A stretch of DNA of 64,000 nt from JANPLG01 sp964609085 (GTDB taxonomy: Bacteria > Armatimonadota > SYMT01). Shown piece by piece: positions 9,393-17,125 of the stretch; position 1 is the first letter of the stretch; each line of letters starts with the position of its first letter. The stretch is taken from NCBI GenBank assembly GCA_964609085.1, contig CAZSRZ010000003.1:1-64000 (forward strand). Direction: 5' to 3'. A model generated the notes under the pieces. That model saw only the letters and a list, made by a program, of their open reading frames with translations. It searched no databases and was not told the origin of the DNA. A program made the position numbers and the translations under genes.

Positions 9393-9989
9393 TTAAAGGG
9401 GGCGGGGATCCACGCCCAGGAATCGGCGCAACTGCACCCGCGCGCGGTGGATCCGTGAGCGCACCGTACCGATGGAGCACCCCATCACTTCGGCGATCTC
9501 CTCATATGACAGCCCCTCCAGATCGCACAGCACCACGGACATCCGGAAATCCTTGGGCAGGGAATCGAGGGCTTCTTGCAGCCGCGTGTCGAGCTGCTGC
9601 GAAAGTACTCGGTCACTCGGATCACTGTCCAGATCAGGGAGCTCGAACACGGCGGGGAGGCTCTCGACCGAATCGATTCTCGCCTTGGGCCGACGCCGCA
9701 CCTCGTCGATGTGCAGGTTCACCATGATCCGGTAGAGCCAGTTCGGGAAGGGGAGGTCGCGTCGGTACCGGTGGAAGGCCTGGAAGGCGCGAAGCATCGC
9801 ATCTTGCGTCAGGTCTTCGGCGGCGGCAGTGCTGCCCGTCAGCCGATAGGCGATGTGGTACGCCTGGCGATAATGGCGGCGCGCCAGCTCTTCGAAGAGG
9901 GCCCGGTCGTCCGACCCACTCGCGCCCGCGGATCTTGCGGTTGCGTCAGGAGCCGCAGAAGTCTTGCCGAAGGTGAGAGAGGTCAGCAT
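9393..9989 (-). CDS. ECF RNA polymerase sigma factor, RpoE/SigE-like
   Basis: Extracytoplasmic-function sigma factor of about 198 residues. Region 2 is clear (EELARRHYRQAYHIAYRLTG, then AEDLTQDAMLRAFQAFHRY and NWLYRIMVNLHIDEVRRR), a ~40-residue acidic linker follows, and region 4 ends the protein with SYEEIAEVMGCSIGTVRSRIHRAR, the helix-turn-helix that reads the -35 element. ATG 9989 is preferred over the in-frame GTG six codons upstream; neither has a good ribosome site. With the downstream ZAS anti-sigma and HtrA it forms an envelope-stress unit. A candidate autoregulatory ECF promoter lies 37-64 nt upstream. Confidence 0.9.
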   Translation of the reverse strand: MLTSLTFGKTSAAPDATARSAGASGSDDRALFEELARRHYRQAYHIAYRLTGSTAAAEDLTQDAMLRAFQAFHRYRRDLPFPNWLYRIMVNLHIDEVRRRPKARIDSVESLPAVFELPDLDSDPSDRVLSQQLDTRLQEALDSLPKDFRMSVVLCDLEGLSYEEIAEVMGCSIGTVRSRIHRARVQLRRFLGVDPRPL

Positions 9990-10025
9990 CGTTGGAGGTT
10001 TGAGCACGCGTCTATCACCGATCTA

Positions 10026-10053
10026 CTACGTCGCCCCCGGTGCCGCCAGTTCC
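10026..10053 (-). promoter_or_regulatory. Candidate ECF-type promoter of the sigma/anti-sigma/htrA unit
   Basis: On the minus strand GGAAC (10049-10053) is followed after 18 nt by CGTAG (10026-10030), resembling the GGAAC and CGT elements recognised by SigE/RpoE-group sigma factors. It is correctly placed to start transcription about 30 nt before the ATG at 9989, so the operon may be autoregulated. The -10 match is short, so confidence is low. Confidence 0.35.
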
Positions 10054-10254
10054 TGCGGGTCCGTTTCAGGGCAGTTTTCCGCGGAGGCGACAATACTACT
10101 AGACGAGGGGCGCTGCCGAAAGCGGTGATCTGGGGCGCCCAGCGCAGTCCGCCCCTTGATCAGACTCTCGGCGTCGTCGTCGGTTCCCTGCTTTCGGGCC
10201 GGCCGCGGCGAGCGGATCGCCACGGTCGGACAATTTGGTGGAGGTACTCCGGGC

Positions 10255-10785
10255 ATGGGTCGCAGGTTCACCGTCAGCGGGGCGGACGGTCGCGGGGGGG
10301 AGCCGAGCATCGCGGAGCAGCTTCCCGACCTTGAGGCCTTCTCCCCAGCGGATCAGCAGCGGTTGCGAGAGTTGCATCAGGCCTGGGAAGAGCGAGGCTT
10401 TCCGGAGGCGTTGATACGCGCCTCGCTGCGTTCGGCCGCGGACCTGCTGAGAGAGTGGGGTGGGCACCCCGAACCGGAAGCACCGGTTTCCGAGCGCGAG
10501 GCCGCTCGTAAGTTTCTCGATGCAAACGCTGCGCCGGATTCTCCGGACCGAGGGCAGGTGATCCGGGGCGATCGTCGTCGCGACGAGCGGGATCGGATCC
10601 AGACCTACACTCAACAGCTCCTCCGCGAGGCGCGATTGGCGCACGGCCGCCATGAGATCAAGAAGACGAGGAACATGCTCCTCAAGCTGGATCAGCGGGA
10701 ACTCCGCCGGGTACTCGGCAACGAGGGAGATGAGCTGTGTCGTCAGATCAACACCTGGCTCCGGACGACGGCCTCGATGTTTTGA
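10255..10785 (+). CDS. Hypothetical helical protein
   Basis: I do not recognise this 176-residue protein. It is soluble and predicted mostly helical, with charged helices such as RQRLRELHQAWEERGFPEALIR-type segments near residues 40-60 and a basic stretch RRRDERDR near 105. ATG 10255 is chosen because TGGAGG lies at 10239-10244, ten bases upstream; the open frame extends further but without a ribosome site. Its last 49 bases overlap the next gene in a different frame, implying the two are translated together. No signal peptide or cysteine cluster is present. Confidence 0.6.
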   Translation: MGRRFTVSGADGRGGEPSIAEQLPDLEAFSPADQQRLRELHQAWEERGFPEALIRASLRSAADLLREWGGHPEPEAPVSEREAARKFLDANAAPDSPDRGQVIRGDRRRDERDRIQTYTQQLLREARLAHGRHEIKKTRNMLLKLDQRELRRVLGNEGDELCRQINTWLRTTASMF

Positions 10786-11237
10786 CCGGACGGGATTCCA
10801 ACCCCCTCGAGGAGTACCGGCGCGCACAGCGCAACATTCGCCGTCTCTTCGATCCCTTCACGCGGGTCCACTGCCCCACGTGCGCGACGCCGTGCTGTCG
10901 GAAGCCGGTGCGCATCCTCCCGACCGATCTGATCCTGGTGGAGGAACTGACCGGAGGGCTTCGCGGCGGCGGTGCCGCCCTCGGTGAGGCGATTCAGGGT
11001 CACCTCGCCCCAGCGGGGGCGACTGTGTCCCCCGGCTCACCTTGCGACTTCCTGACGGGGATAGGCTGCTCCTTTCCGGATGATCTGCGGCCGTTCGGCT
11101 GCGCGGTGGACATCTGCCTGCCGATGCGGCGGGAGCTACCGGAATCGGAGCTCCACCTTCTGGATGAGGCGGCGGCCGAACTCCACCGCTCGCACGAGCG
11201 CCTGATGCACCATTTGCACTCCCCGCCCGGCGGGTGA
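10737..11237 (+). CDS. YkgJ-like cysteine-cluster (zinc/iron-chelating) protein
   Basis: A 166-residue protein starting with GTG inside the preceding gene. The spacing of its cysteines resembles the YkgJ/UPF0153 family of putative zinc- or iron-binding proteins: HCPTCATPCC (residues ~45-54), then SPCDFL followed by GIGCSF, then RPFGCAVDICLP. In YkgJ proteins the corresponding segments are CxxC...CC, CxFL and RPxxC. It is probably cytoplasmic. Overlap with the upstream hypothetical suggests a functional pair. The match is by eye to the motif pattern only; the metal and role are unknown. Confidence 0.6.
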   Translation: MSSDQHLAPDDGLDVLTGRDSNPLEEYRRAQRNIRRLFDPFTRVHCPTCATPCCRKPVRILPTDLILVEELTGGLRGGGAALGEAIQGHLAPAGATVSPGSPCDFLTGIGCSFPDDLRPFGCAVDICLPMRRELPESELHLLDEAAAELHRSHERLMHHLHSPPGG

Positions 11238-11334
11238 TTCCCTCTCCAGCCCTGCTTCGGGCCTGCCGATATACGTGCAGGCTGGTCGGCTACCCCCGCC
11301 CCACGGGGAACCCACCGGCAGGAATGGATTGAGG

Positions 11335-11892
11335 ATGAAGGGTCCAAGACGACATCGCCCCGCTCCGGTCGAAGCAGCCGCCCCGGCCGCTTCCCGTCCG
11401 GCTGTGCTCGGCGCGATGGATATCGCGATCTCCGGCGTGGTCCTTGGTCTGGTGCTCGGCACCGCCACCCACGTCGGATGGCATTACCGGCAGCAGGCCA
11501 ACGCCGCGGACCGCACACGCACGGAGATCACTGCCCAGTGCCGCAAACTGAATGCCACGATTCGCTTCGTTGAGAATCGCCGGCAGGCCCAGAGCCAGTT
11601 CCGGCGCACCGTCGCCCGCTACGTGGCGGAGGTGGAATCTCGCCCCATTATCCCGTGGACCACGGCCGTGAACGAACTCACCCGCCGCCGGCCCCACGGA
11701 GTATGGGCAACCCGCATGAGCGGGGACGGTCCTCGCTTCCGGGTCCAGGTGACGTCAGCCGCCCCAGGTCAGGTGGGCTTCTATGCGCAAGCCCTGCGCG
11801 AGTCTCCTTACACCGACTATGCCACGCTGCCGCCGGGGACCTCTCCGGCCATGTCCAGCGGTCAGGTCGTCGGCCGACTGATGGGGGAGTGA
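11335..11892 (+). CDS. pilN: Type IV pilus assembly protein PilN-like
   Basis: The first gene of a four-gene type IV pilus block. The 185-residue protein has a short proline/arginine-rich cytoplasmic tail, one membrane helix (DIAISGVVLGLVLGTATHVGW, about 28-48), a coiled-coil stretch with RFVENRRQAQSQFRRTVARY, and a small alpha/beta domain (about 95-180, with PWTTAVNELTRRRPHGVWATRM), the layout of PilN. PilN forms the inner-membrane platform with PilM, PilO and PilP and helps align the secretin. ATG 11335 follows GGAATGGATTGAGG. No pilM precedes it, although PilN normally binds PilM through its N-terminal tail. The assignment rests on topology and on the following genes. Confidence 0.65.
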   Translation: MKGPRRHRPAPVEAAAPAASRPAVLGAMDIAISGVVLGLVLGTATHVGWHYRQQANAADRTRTEITAQCRKLNATIRFVENRRQAQSQFRRTVARYVAEVESRPIIPWTTAVNELTRRRPHGVWATRMSGDGPRFRVQVTSAAPGQVGFYAQALRESPYTDYATLPPGTSPAMSSGQVVGRLMGE

Positions 11893-11894
11893 CT

Positions 11895-12569
11895 ATGATG
11901 GCGACACCCGCGACTCCCCGACCCCCAGGCGCCCGGACCGCACGGCTCCTCTATCACCTCGGCGCCACGTGTCTCTTCGCTGCGCTGGCAGGGGCCGGCA
12001 TTGTCTGGCCGCAGTGGCTCGCCGCCGACGGCGCGGGCGTGGCACTGGATATCCAGACCGAGCGTCGGCAGGAATTGACGGATCGGCTCGACGTGCTCCG
12101 AGCGGCGAACGGCCGCCTACGAGAATGGGCCCGAACCGACCGCCGCGTCTTCCTGGTCAGCGAGGCGCACCGCCTGCCCCGCGTCGCCCGGACCATCGCC
12201 GAGCGCAATGGTGTGGTGGTGGCCAAGTTCGCTGTTACGGGACGCCCCTCACCCCGCTGGCGTGGGGTGACGGTGCAGGCCGGGACCGACGCGCCCGAGT
12301 CCATCGGCGAGATTCAGCCCCGCGAGCTGCGAGTCGTAGTGCAGGGCTCCTTCGAGGGTGTTTACCGCACCATCGCCACGCTGTGTCAGCAGCAGCAGTT
12401 CTTCATCCCGGATCGGTGGACGATGGCACCTGTTGGCCCGCGAGAGGCTGGCACGGTGCGGGCTCAGCTCGCGGCCACCATCTTCGTCGTGGACGAGCCT
12501 GAGGACGAGGTGCCCACCATCTCCCCGGCTGGCGACACCCGCCTGGCTCTTTCGGAGGCAAAGCCATGA
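11895..12569 (+). CDS. pilO: Type IV pilus assembly protein PilO-like
   Basis: A 224-residue inner-membrane protein with one N-terminal helix (about 20-42, LYHLGATCLFAALAGAGIV), a coiled-coil segment (RRQELTDRLDVLRAANGRLREW) and a C-terminal ferredoxin-like domain, the PilO/PilN-type plan. It begins two bases after the pilN stop and overlaps the next gene by ATGA. PilO dimerises with PilN in the periplasm and contacts PilP. The motif QPRELRVVVQGSFEGVYRTIATL matches the typical PilO strand-helix 'F.GsY..l..fl..l'. Family assignment is by pattern and context. Confidence 0.68.
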   Translation: MMATPATPRPPGARTARLLYHLGATCLFAALAGAGIVWPQWLAADGAGVALDIQTERRQELTDRLDVLRAANGRLREWARTDRRVFLVSEAHRLPRVARTIAERNGVVVAKFAVTGRPSPRWRGVTVQAGTDAPESIGEIQPRELRVVVQGSFEGVYRTIATLCQQQQFFIPDRWTMAPVGPREAGTVRAQLAATIFVVDEPEDEVPTISPAGDTRLALSEAKP

Positions 12570-13300
12570 ATCAGCAGGTGAGCCCGGCTCCGCGGCCGGC
12601 ACCCTCCTCGCGGACCCTGGCACTCCTGGTAGGCGGGATTCTGTTCGCCGGGGGTGCCGCGGGTGTGATGCTGAACCGCGGCCCAGCGCTGACGGCGGCG
12701 GCGGAGTCCGTCTCGGCGGATGACAGCATTCGGGAATCGCGTGAGATGTCGGTGGACGGCGCGGGGCTGACGCCGGCAGCCGCCCAGGGATCCGGCCTGG
12801 CGGCAGGCGCGGACGGCACCAGTGGCGACGGCGCGCGGGGCGGCGATGTGCGTCGCCTGCCGGATCTACGCCTCATCGAGATCGCCCCACCCGAGAATCC
12901 GTTCCTGCCGCCCAGCGGCGGCTACGGCGACGCGCCCGCCGCTGCGAGCGGAGCCGGACTTGAGGGGGTGCCGCAACTACCCCCGGTGTTCGGCAGCGTC
13001 CCCCCGGCGCCGGACGCGCTCCCCCAGCCGACCGTCGGCCGCAAGCCTGTCGCAGCGCGGCCGGTTGAGCCGGTGCCTGCAGGGCCCCAGGTCAAGCCGG
13101 ACGATCTCCAACTCACCGGAATCATCCAGGGCGATCCTGCGATTACCGTGGTTCGCGTGGGTGGACAGAGTTTCTTCCTGAAGATCGGTGACGTGGTTGC
13201 CGATACGTGGCGGTTAGTAGGGATCGGAGAGCGCTCAGCCACTTTCCAGCACGGCGAGCAACGGGTGGAAATCCCGATTAAAGGAGGCAGTTCTCAATGA
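12566..13300 (+). CDS. PilP/GspC-like pilotin-platform linker
   Basis: A 244-residue protein with one N-terminal membrane helix (about 18-38), a long low-complexity Ala/Gly/Pro-rich linker, and a compact C-terminal domain (about 175-240) containing LQLTGIIQGDPAITVVRVGGQ, FFLKIGDVV and ATFQHGEQRVEIPI. That ending is the beta-rich homology region found in PilP and GspC, which binds the periplasmic N0 domain of the secretin. The gene overlaps both neighbours by ATGA (12566-12569 and 13297-13300), so its output is tied to PilO and PilQ. It could be named pilP, but a transmembrane helix instead of a lipobox is closer to GspC. Confidence 0.65.
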   Translation: MNQQVSPAPRPAPSSRTLALLVGGILFAGGAAGVMLNRGPALTAAAESVSADDSIRESREMSVDGAGLTPAAAQGSGLAAGADGTSGDGARGGDVRRLPDLRLIEIAPPENPFLPPSGGYGDAPAAASGAGLEGVPQLPPVFGSVPPAPDALPQPTVGRKPVAARPVEPVPAGPQVKPDDLQLTGIIQGDPAITVVRVGGQSFFLKIGDVVADTWRLVGIGERSATFQHGEQRVEIPIKGGSSQ

Positions 13301-15108
13301 AGCACGAGGTGAGCCTGAGCGGGAAGCACCCGCGGGGGATGGCATTCCTGGCGCTGACGCAAGTGCTGGCGCTGGGGGTGGCATTGCCCTCGGTCCGCGG
13401 TTACGCGGCCGATACCCCTGTCGCAGGACAGCGCAGTGAGCGGAAGGTCAATCTGGACTTTGTTCAGGCAGACATCAACGATGTCGCGAAAGCCCTGGCG
13501 GTTCAGAGTGGCGTCAACGTGGTGCTGATGCCCTCGGTGAAGGGCAACGTCACCGTCCGCCTCACGGGCGTCTCGCCCGAAGAGGCGCTCAAGAAGATGG
13601 CTGCGGCGGTCGCGTCCGACGTCCGTCGGCTGGATGGGACTTACTATCTCGGCAGCACCACGGAACTTCGCGCCATGGCGGCGCAAAGCGGCGCCCGCAC
13701 CACCATCGCCCTGAAGCACGTGCAGGCCGCGGACGTGAAGGAAGTCCTGGTCGCGGCGTGGCCGTACCTGACAGTAGAGGCCGCGGGTAAGAGCAACACC
13801 CTCGTCCTGGCGGGGATGGTTGAAGATATCCAGGGCGCACTGACGAAGGTCAGGGACCTGGATGTTGCCGCGCCCGAGCCTCCCAAAGTGGAGCCGCCGG
13901 CCCCGGTGATGGTTCGCGAGACCTACATCGTGAAGCACGCCAGGGTTGATCAGCTCGTCGACACGCTCGCCAAAGCGTGCCCGGAGCTGAAGGTCTCCAA
14001 TGTTGAGCGAACACTCGTCCTTGAGGGCACTCGACAGCATCAGGATAGCGTTGCGAAGTTGCTTGCCGCTCTGGACACCCCGGGCTCGGCGGGCCGCATC
14101 GTCCGTGCCTACCGGCTCAAATACCTGCATCCAAACCAGGCCATGATGCCGATCAAGGCACACTTTCCGAACCTGACGGTGTCCGCGGGCTTCGAGTCCT
14201 ACTCGCCGCCGAGAGCCAACTTCAAACCCCTGAGCAGCGACGCCGAGAAAGCGCTTTCTACCCAGGGTCTGAGCTCGACCCAGACCACCACCAGCTCTTC
14301 CGCCGGCGGTGCGGGTGGTGCGGGCGCGGCGGTGGACGTGGACGGCGTGGGCAGTCGAGCGCGGGTGCTCATCCTCGCCGGACCGAAAGAAGAGGTTGAG
14401 CAGGCGACCGAGGTCCTCTCGGCCAACGATGTTGCTCCCCAGCAGGTGCTCATCGAAGCCAAGATGGTCGACATGTCGCCGGAACGAGCTAAGCAGCTCG
14501 GGTTCCTCTACGATTGGAGTTCCTTCGGCTTCACGGAGAGCCGCCGAGGCGCGCAGACCTACGAGTTCGGGAAGTACTTCCGGGCACCGTTCAACTGGAG
14601 CGCCACGCTGGAAGCGATGGAGACCAGCCGGGACGCCAAGATCCTCGCGAAGCCCAACATCGCGGTGATTGACAGCGAAGAGGCCAGCATCTTCATCGGC
14701 GACATCCTGCGGTATGAGCGGCTGGAGAGCAACACGGCGGCAGGACAGACCTTCACCATCGAAACGGTGCCGGTCGGCGTCGCGCTGCTCTGCCGGCCAC
14801 GCGTGAACGATGGCGGCGAGATCACCCTCCGGGTGCATCCCGTCGTGAGCACGGTCAGCGGGTTCACCGGTCGCAACAAGGACATCCCGATCACCTCCAG
14901 CCGGGAAGCCGAAAGCATCATCCGGATGAAGGACGGAGAGACGGTCGCCATCGGCGGTCTGCTCCGTGAAGAAGACATCAAGACGATGACCAAGGTGCCG
15001 ATCCTCGGAGACCTGCCGTTCCTCGGCAACCTCTTCAAGCATCGGAACTCCTCGCACCGCAAGAGCGAGGTGACCATCTTCATCACCGTCAGGATCCTCA
15101 AGAACTGA
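13297..15108 (+). CDS. pilQ: Type IV pilus secretin PilQ/GspD family
   Basis: Outer-membrane secretin of 603 residues. A signal peptide (to about 38) is followed by an STN/N0-like domain (VNLDFVQADINDVAKALAVQSG, about 50-110), N1-type modules (about 120-265, each with a 'L..l..aWPyLtveaag..NtLvL' pattern), a Gly/Ala/Ser linker near 330-345, and the secretin core (about 375-600). The core carries VLIEAKMVDMS, the VGVALLCRPRVND strand and the signature VPILGDLPFLGNLFK near the C-terminus. It should form the gated ring through which pili or DNA pass. With ComEC at 17-19.5 kb it fits a natural-transformation or twitching apparatus. Confidence 0.92.
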   Translation: MKHEVSLSGKHPRGMAFLALTQVLALGVALPSVRGYAADTPVAGQRSERKVNLDFVQADINDVAKALAVQSGVNVVLMPSVKGNVTVRLTGVSPEEALKKMAAAVASDVRRLDGTYYLGSTTELRAMAAQSGARTTIALKHVQAADVKEVLVAAWPYLTVEAAGKSNTLVLAGMVEDIQGALTKVRDLDVAAPEPPKVEPPAPVMVRETYIVKHARVDQLVDTLAKACPELKVSNVERTLVLEGTRQHQDSVAKLLAALDTPGSAGRIVRAYRLKYLHPNQAMMPIKAHFPNLTVSAGFESYSPPRANFKPLSSDAEKALSTQGLSSTQTTTSSSAGGAGGAGAAVDVDGVGSRARVLILAGPKEEVEQATEVLSANDVAPQQVLIEAKMVDMSPERAKQLGFLYDWSSFGFTESRRGAQTYEFGKYFRAPFNWSATLEAMETSRDAKILAKPNIAVIDSEEASIFIGDILRYERLESNTAAGQTFTIETVPVGVALLCRPRVNDGGEITLRVHPVVSTVSGFTGRNKDIPITSSREAESIIRMKDGETVAIGGLLREEDIKTMTKVPILGDLPFLGNLFKHRNSSHRKSEVTIFITVRILKN

Positions 15109-15126
15109 CGTTCGGGGATGGCAAGC

Positions 15127-15156
15127 GAGGGCCGGCGGGGATACCCGTCGGCCCTC
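15127..15156. terminator. GC hairpin after pilQ
   Basis: A 13-bp stem (GAGGGCCGGCGGG paired with CCCGTCGGCCCTC, one G.T wobble) with a GATA loop lies 18 nt after the pilQ stop, between convergent genes. There is no T-run. It can serve pilQ and, from the other side, the phytanoyl-CoA-dioxygenase-like gene 138 bp away. Confidence 0.65.
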
Positions 15157-15293
15157 TGCATGTACCTGCCGCCCCGTCAGGGACCGGCTCCGAGCATCGC
15201 GCACCCGGTTCTCGGGGCGACCGCAGATCCGCAGCGCTCATGCCCGCGACCCACGTCATGTAGGGTCGGCCTACCGGGGCATCGGCTTCATCG

Positions 15294-16037
15294 CTAGCCG
15301 CTGATGACGCGGCCGCCACCTTGCAGCACGAGGGGTCGATCGGTGAAGGGCTCGCCGGTGCGCGCGTTGTGTGCGTCTGCGGGAATGTATTGCATGACGT
15401 AGGCGCGGCGCACGTCCTGCGAGAGGTTGGGTCCGCTGCGGTGCAGCAGCAGCGAGGAGAAGACGGCCATGCTTCCCGCCCGCAGCGGCACGGGGACGCC
15501 GGGCTCCGGCCCGTCGTAGCCGACCTGACCCAGCGGCGTCGAGCGGTGTTCGCGCGGCCCACCTTGGTGGGATCCCGGCAGCACCCAGATGCACCCGTTC
15601 TCGAGCGTGGCGTCGGACAGGGCCAGCCAGCAGGTGATGTACTGCGCCGGCACCACGGGCGTGTAGCCGTTGTCCTGGTGCCAGGGGAACTCTCGCTGGG
15701 TTTCGGGCTGCTTGTAGACGGACTGATCCCAGTAGAGCCGCACGTCCGGTCCGATGAGTTCACCCATGAGTTGCTGGAGGCGCGGATGGCGGCAGTATTC
15801 CATAACCAGGGCAGCCTCGCGGGAGAGGTGGGCAGCGAAGGAGATCTCTCCCGCGCGGGAGATGCCCTGACGCCCCCAGACCCGCAGCTTTTCCTCATGC
15901 CTGGCGGCGAGCTCGTCGATGCTCGAACGCAGTTCCCGGACCTCGTCGGGGCGGAAGAAGTCGATCAGCGTGAAATAGCCGTCGGTCTCGAACATCGAGC
16001 GGAACGCCGGGGTGACGAGCTTGGTGGGTCCGGCCAT
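15294..16037 (-). CDS. Phytanoyl-CoA dioxygenase (PhyH) family protein
   Basis: A 247-residue Fe(II)/2-oxoglutarate-dependent oxygenase of the PhyH family. The double-stranded beta-helix iron ligands are visible as His120-x-Asp122 (WHQDNGY) and His199 (LLLHRSGPN), and the 2-oxoglutarate-binding arginine is Arg210 or Arg211 in RRAYVMQY. The family hydroxylates varied small substrates; in bacteria these genes often sit among sugar or secondary-metabolite catabolism. It follows the zinc dehydrogenase gene by three bases, so the two probably act on the same compound, perhaps hydroxylation coupled to alcohol oxidation. The actual substrate cannot be inferred. Confidence 0.86.
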   Translation of the reverse strand: MAGPTKLVTPAFRSMFETDGYFTLIDFFRPDEVRELRSSIDELAARHEEKLRVWGRQGISRAGEISFAAHLSREAALVMEYCRHPRLQQLMGELIGPDVRLYWDQSVYKQPETQREFPWHQDNGYTPVVPAQYITCWLALSDATLENGCIWVLPGSHQGGPREHRSTPLGQVGYDGPEPGVPVPLRAGSMAVFSSLLLHRSGPNLSQDVRRAYVMQYIPADAHNARTGEPFTDRPLVLQGGGRVISG

Positions 16038-16040
16038 CCG

Positions 16041-17069
16041 CTATGTCACGCGCAGGACGATTTTCACGACGTCTGCGTCCTTCACATGCCCGAAGGCTGC
16101 GGAAGCCTCGTCGAGGCTCCAGGTGTGGCTGGCCCACTGCTCCGGCTTGACGATGCCGAGACGAACGAAGTCCATCATGCTCTTGTGAGCCCCCGGCTCA
16201 TCCGGTGCCAGCAGGCCGAACCAGTAGGAGGACGGCATGTGTCGCATGGAGAGGGGGAACTCGGAAAGGTTGTTGATCCCGTACACGCCCACCCGGCCTC
16301 CGGGCGCCAACACGCGGCACAACTCGATGTAGAGAGAGGCGTCGCCAGTCGCCTCCACGATCCGATCGACGCCGCGGCCGTCGGTGATTTCCATCACCCG
16401 ATCGCGCAGGCTTTCACGGCTGGTATCGATGACATGGTCTGCGCCGAACTGCCGGGCCATCGCCAGCCGCTCCTCGCGTCGGCCGACGACGATCACCTCC
16501 CGAACGCCATGCAGCTTGGCCATGGACGCAAACCCAAGCCCCACTCCCCCGGCGCCCATCACCAGCAGCGATGTCTCCCAACTCACCGCCAGCGTTCGCA
16601 GGGCGCTGTAGCACTCTTTGAGGTTGATCAACACGGGGGCGGTGTACGGATCGATCCCTGCCGGGATGACCTGCTGCATTGGCCAGTTGAAGTGGACAGG
16701 CGTCTCCGGGCGGTCTTTGAGCAGGGCGGCGTAGTCCGTGACGACTCCATATTCGGCGAAGCTGCCGAAGAAGCACCCCAGGCCCGGCACCTCGGCGCGC
16801 GGCCGGAAGACGTGATCCCCTTCACGGAAGGCGGTGACCTTACCGCCGACCTCCACCACCTCGCCAACCCCCTCATGCCCCAGGATGCCCGGGTAGCCTT
16901 GCCCGTCGAGCCAGTCAACCGGGAATCTCCCCGTCAGGATCTGGGTGTCGGTGCTGTTGCAGATGGATGCCGCCTTTACCCTTACGAGCGCCTGATACTC
17001 GTTGATCCGCGGTTCGGGCACTTGCTCGATCCGCAGCGAACCTGCCTCATTGACGATCGCCGCCTTCAT
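16041..17069 (-). CDS. Zinc-binding MDR-family alcohol/sorbitol dehydrogenase
   Basis: A medium-chain dehydrogenase of 342 residues. Catalytic-zinc ligands are visible as Cys37 (SICNSTD) and His65-Glu66 (GHEGVGEVVEVG). The Rossmann fold for NAD(P) has GAGGVGLGFASMAKLHG. The usual four-cysteine structural zinc loop is missing, as in several sugar-alcohol dehydrogenases of this superfamily. The start is MKAAIVNEAG at 17069; the open frame extends 85 codons upstream into comEC and is rejected. It is followed after three bases by the PhyH oxygenase, forming a two-gene catabolic unit. Confidence 0.87.
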   Translation of the reverse strand: MKAAIVNEAGSLRIEQVPEPRINEYQALVRVKAASICNSTDTQILTGRFPVDWLDGQGYPGILGHEGVGEVVEVGGKVTAFREGDHVFRPRAEVPGLGCFFGSFAEYGVVTDYAALLKDRPETPVHFNWPMQQVIPAGIDPYTAPVLINLKECYSALRTLAVSWETSLLVMGAGGVGLGFASMAKLHGVREVIVVGRREERLAMARQFGADHVIDTSRESLRDRVMEITDGRGVDRIVEATGDASLYIELCRVLAPGGRVGVYGINNLSEFPLSMRHMPSSYWFGLLAPDEPGAHKSMMDFVRLGIVKPEQWASHTWSLDEASAAFGHVKDADVVKIVLRVT

Positions 17070-17125
17070 CGCTGCCTCCAAGCCCGGCCCGGCTGCGCGT
17101 GTGGGCCGCGGAAGTCTATCGCCCG

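Noticed and set aside
13294..15204. 636-codon antisense open frame across pilQ
   Set aside because: It mirrors the secretin gene; its composition (His, Arg, Gly, Asp runs) is that of a high-GC shadow frame and no motif is recognisable.
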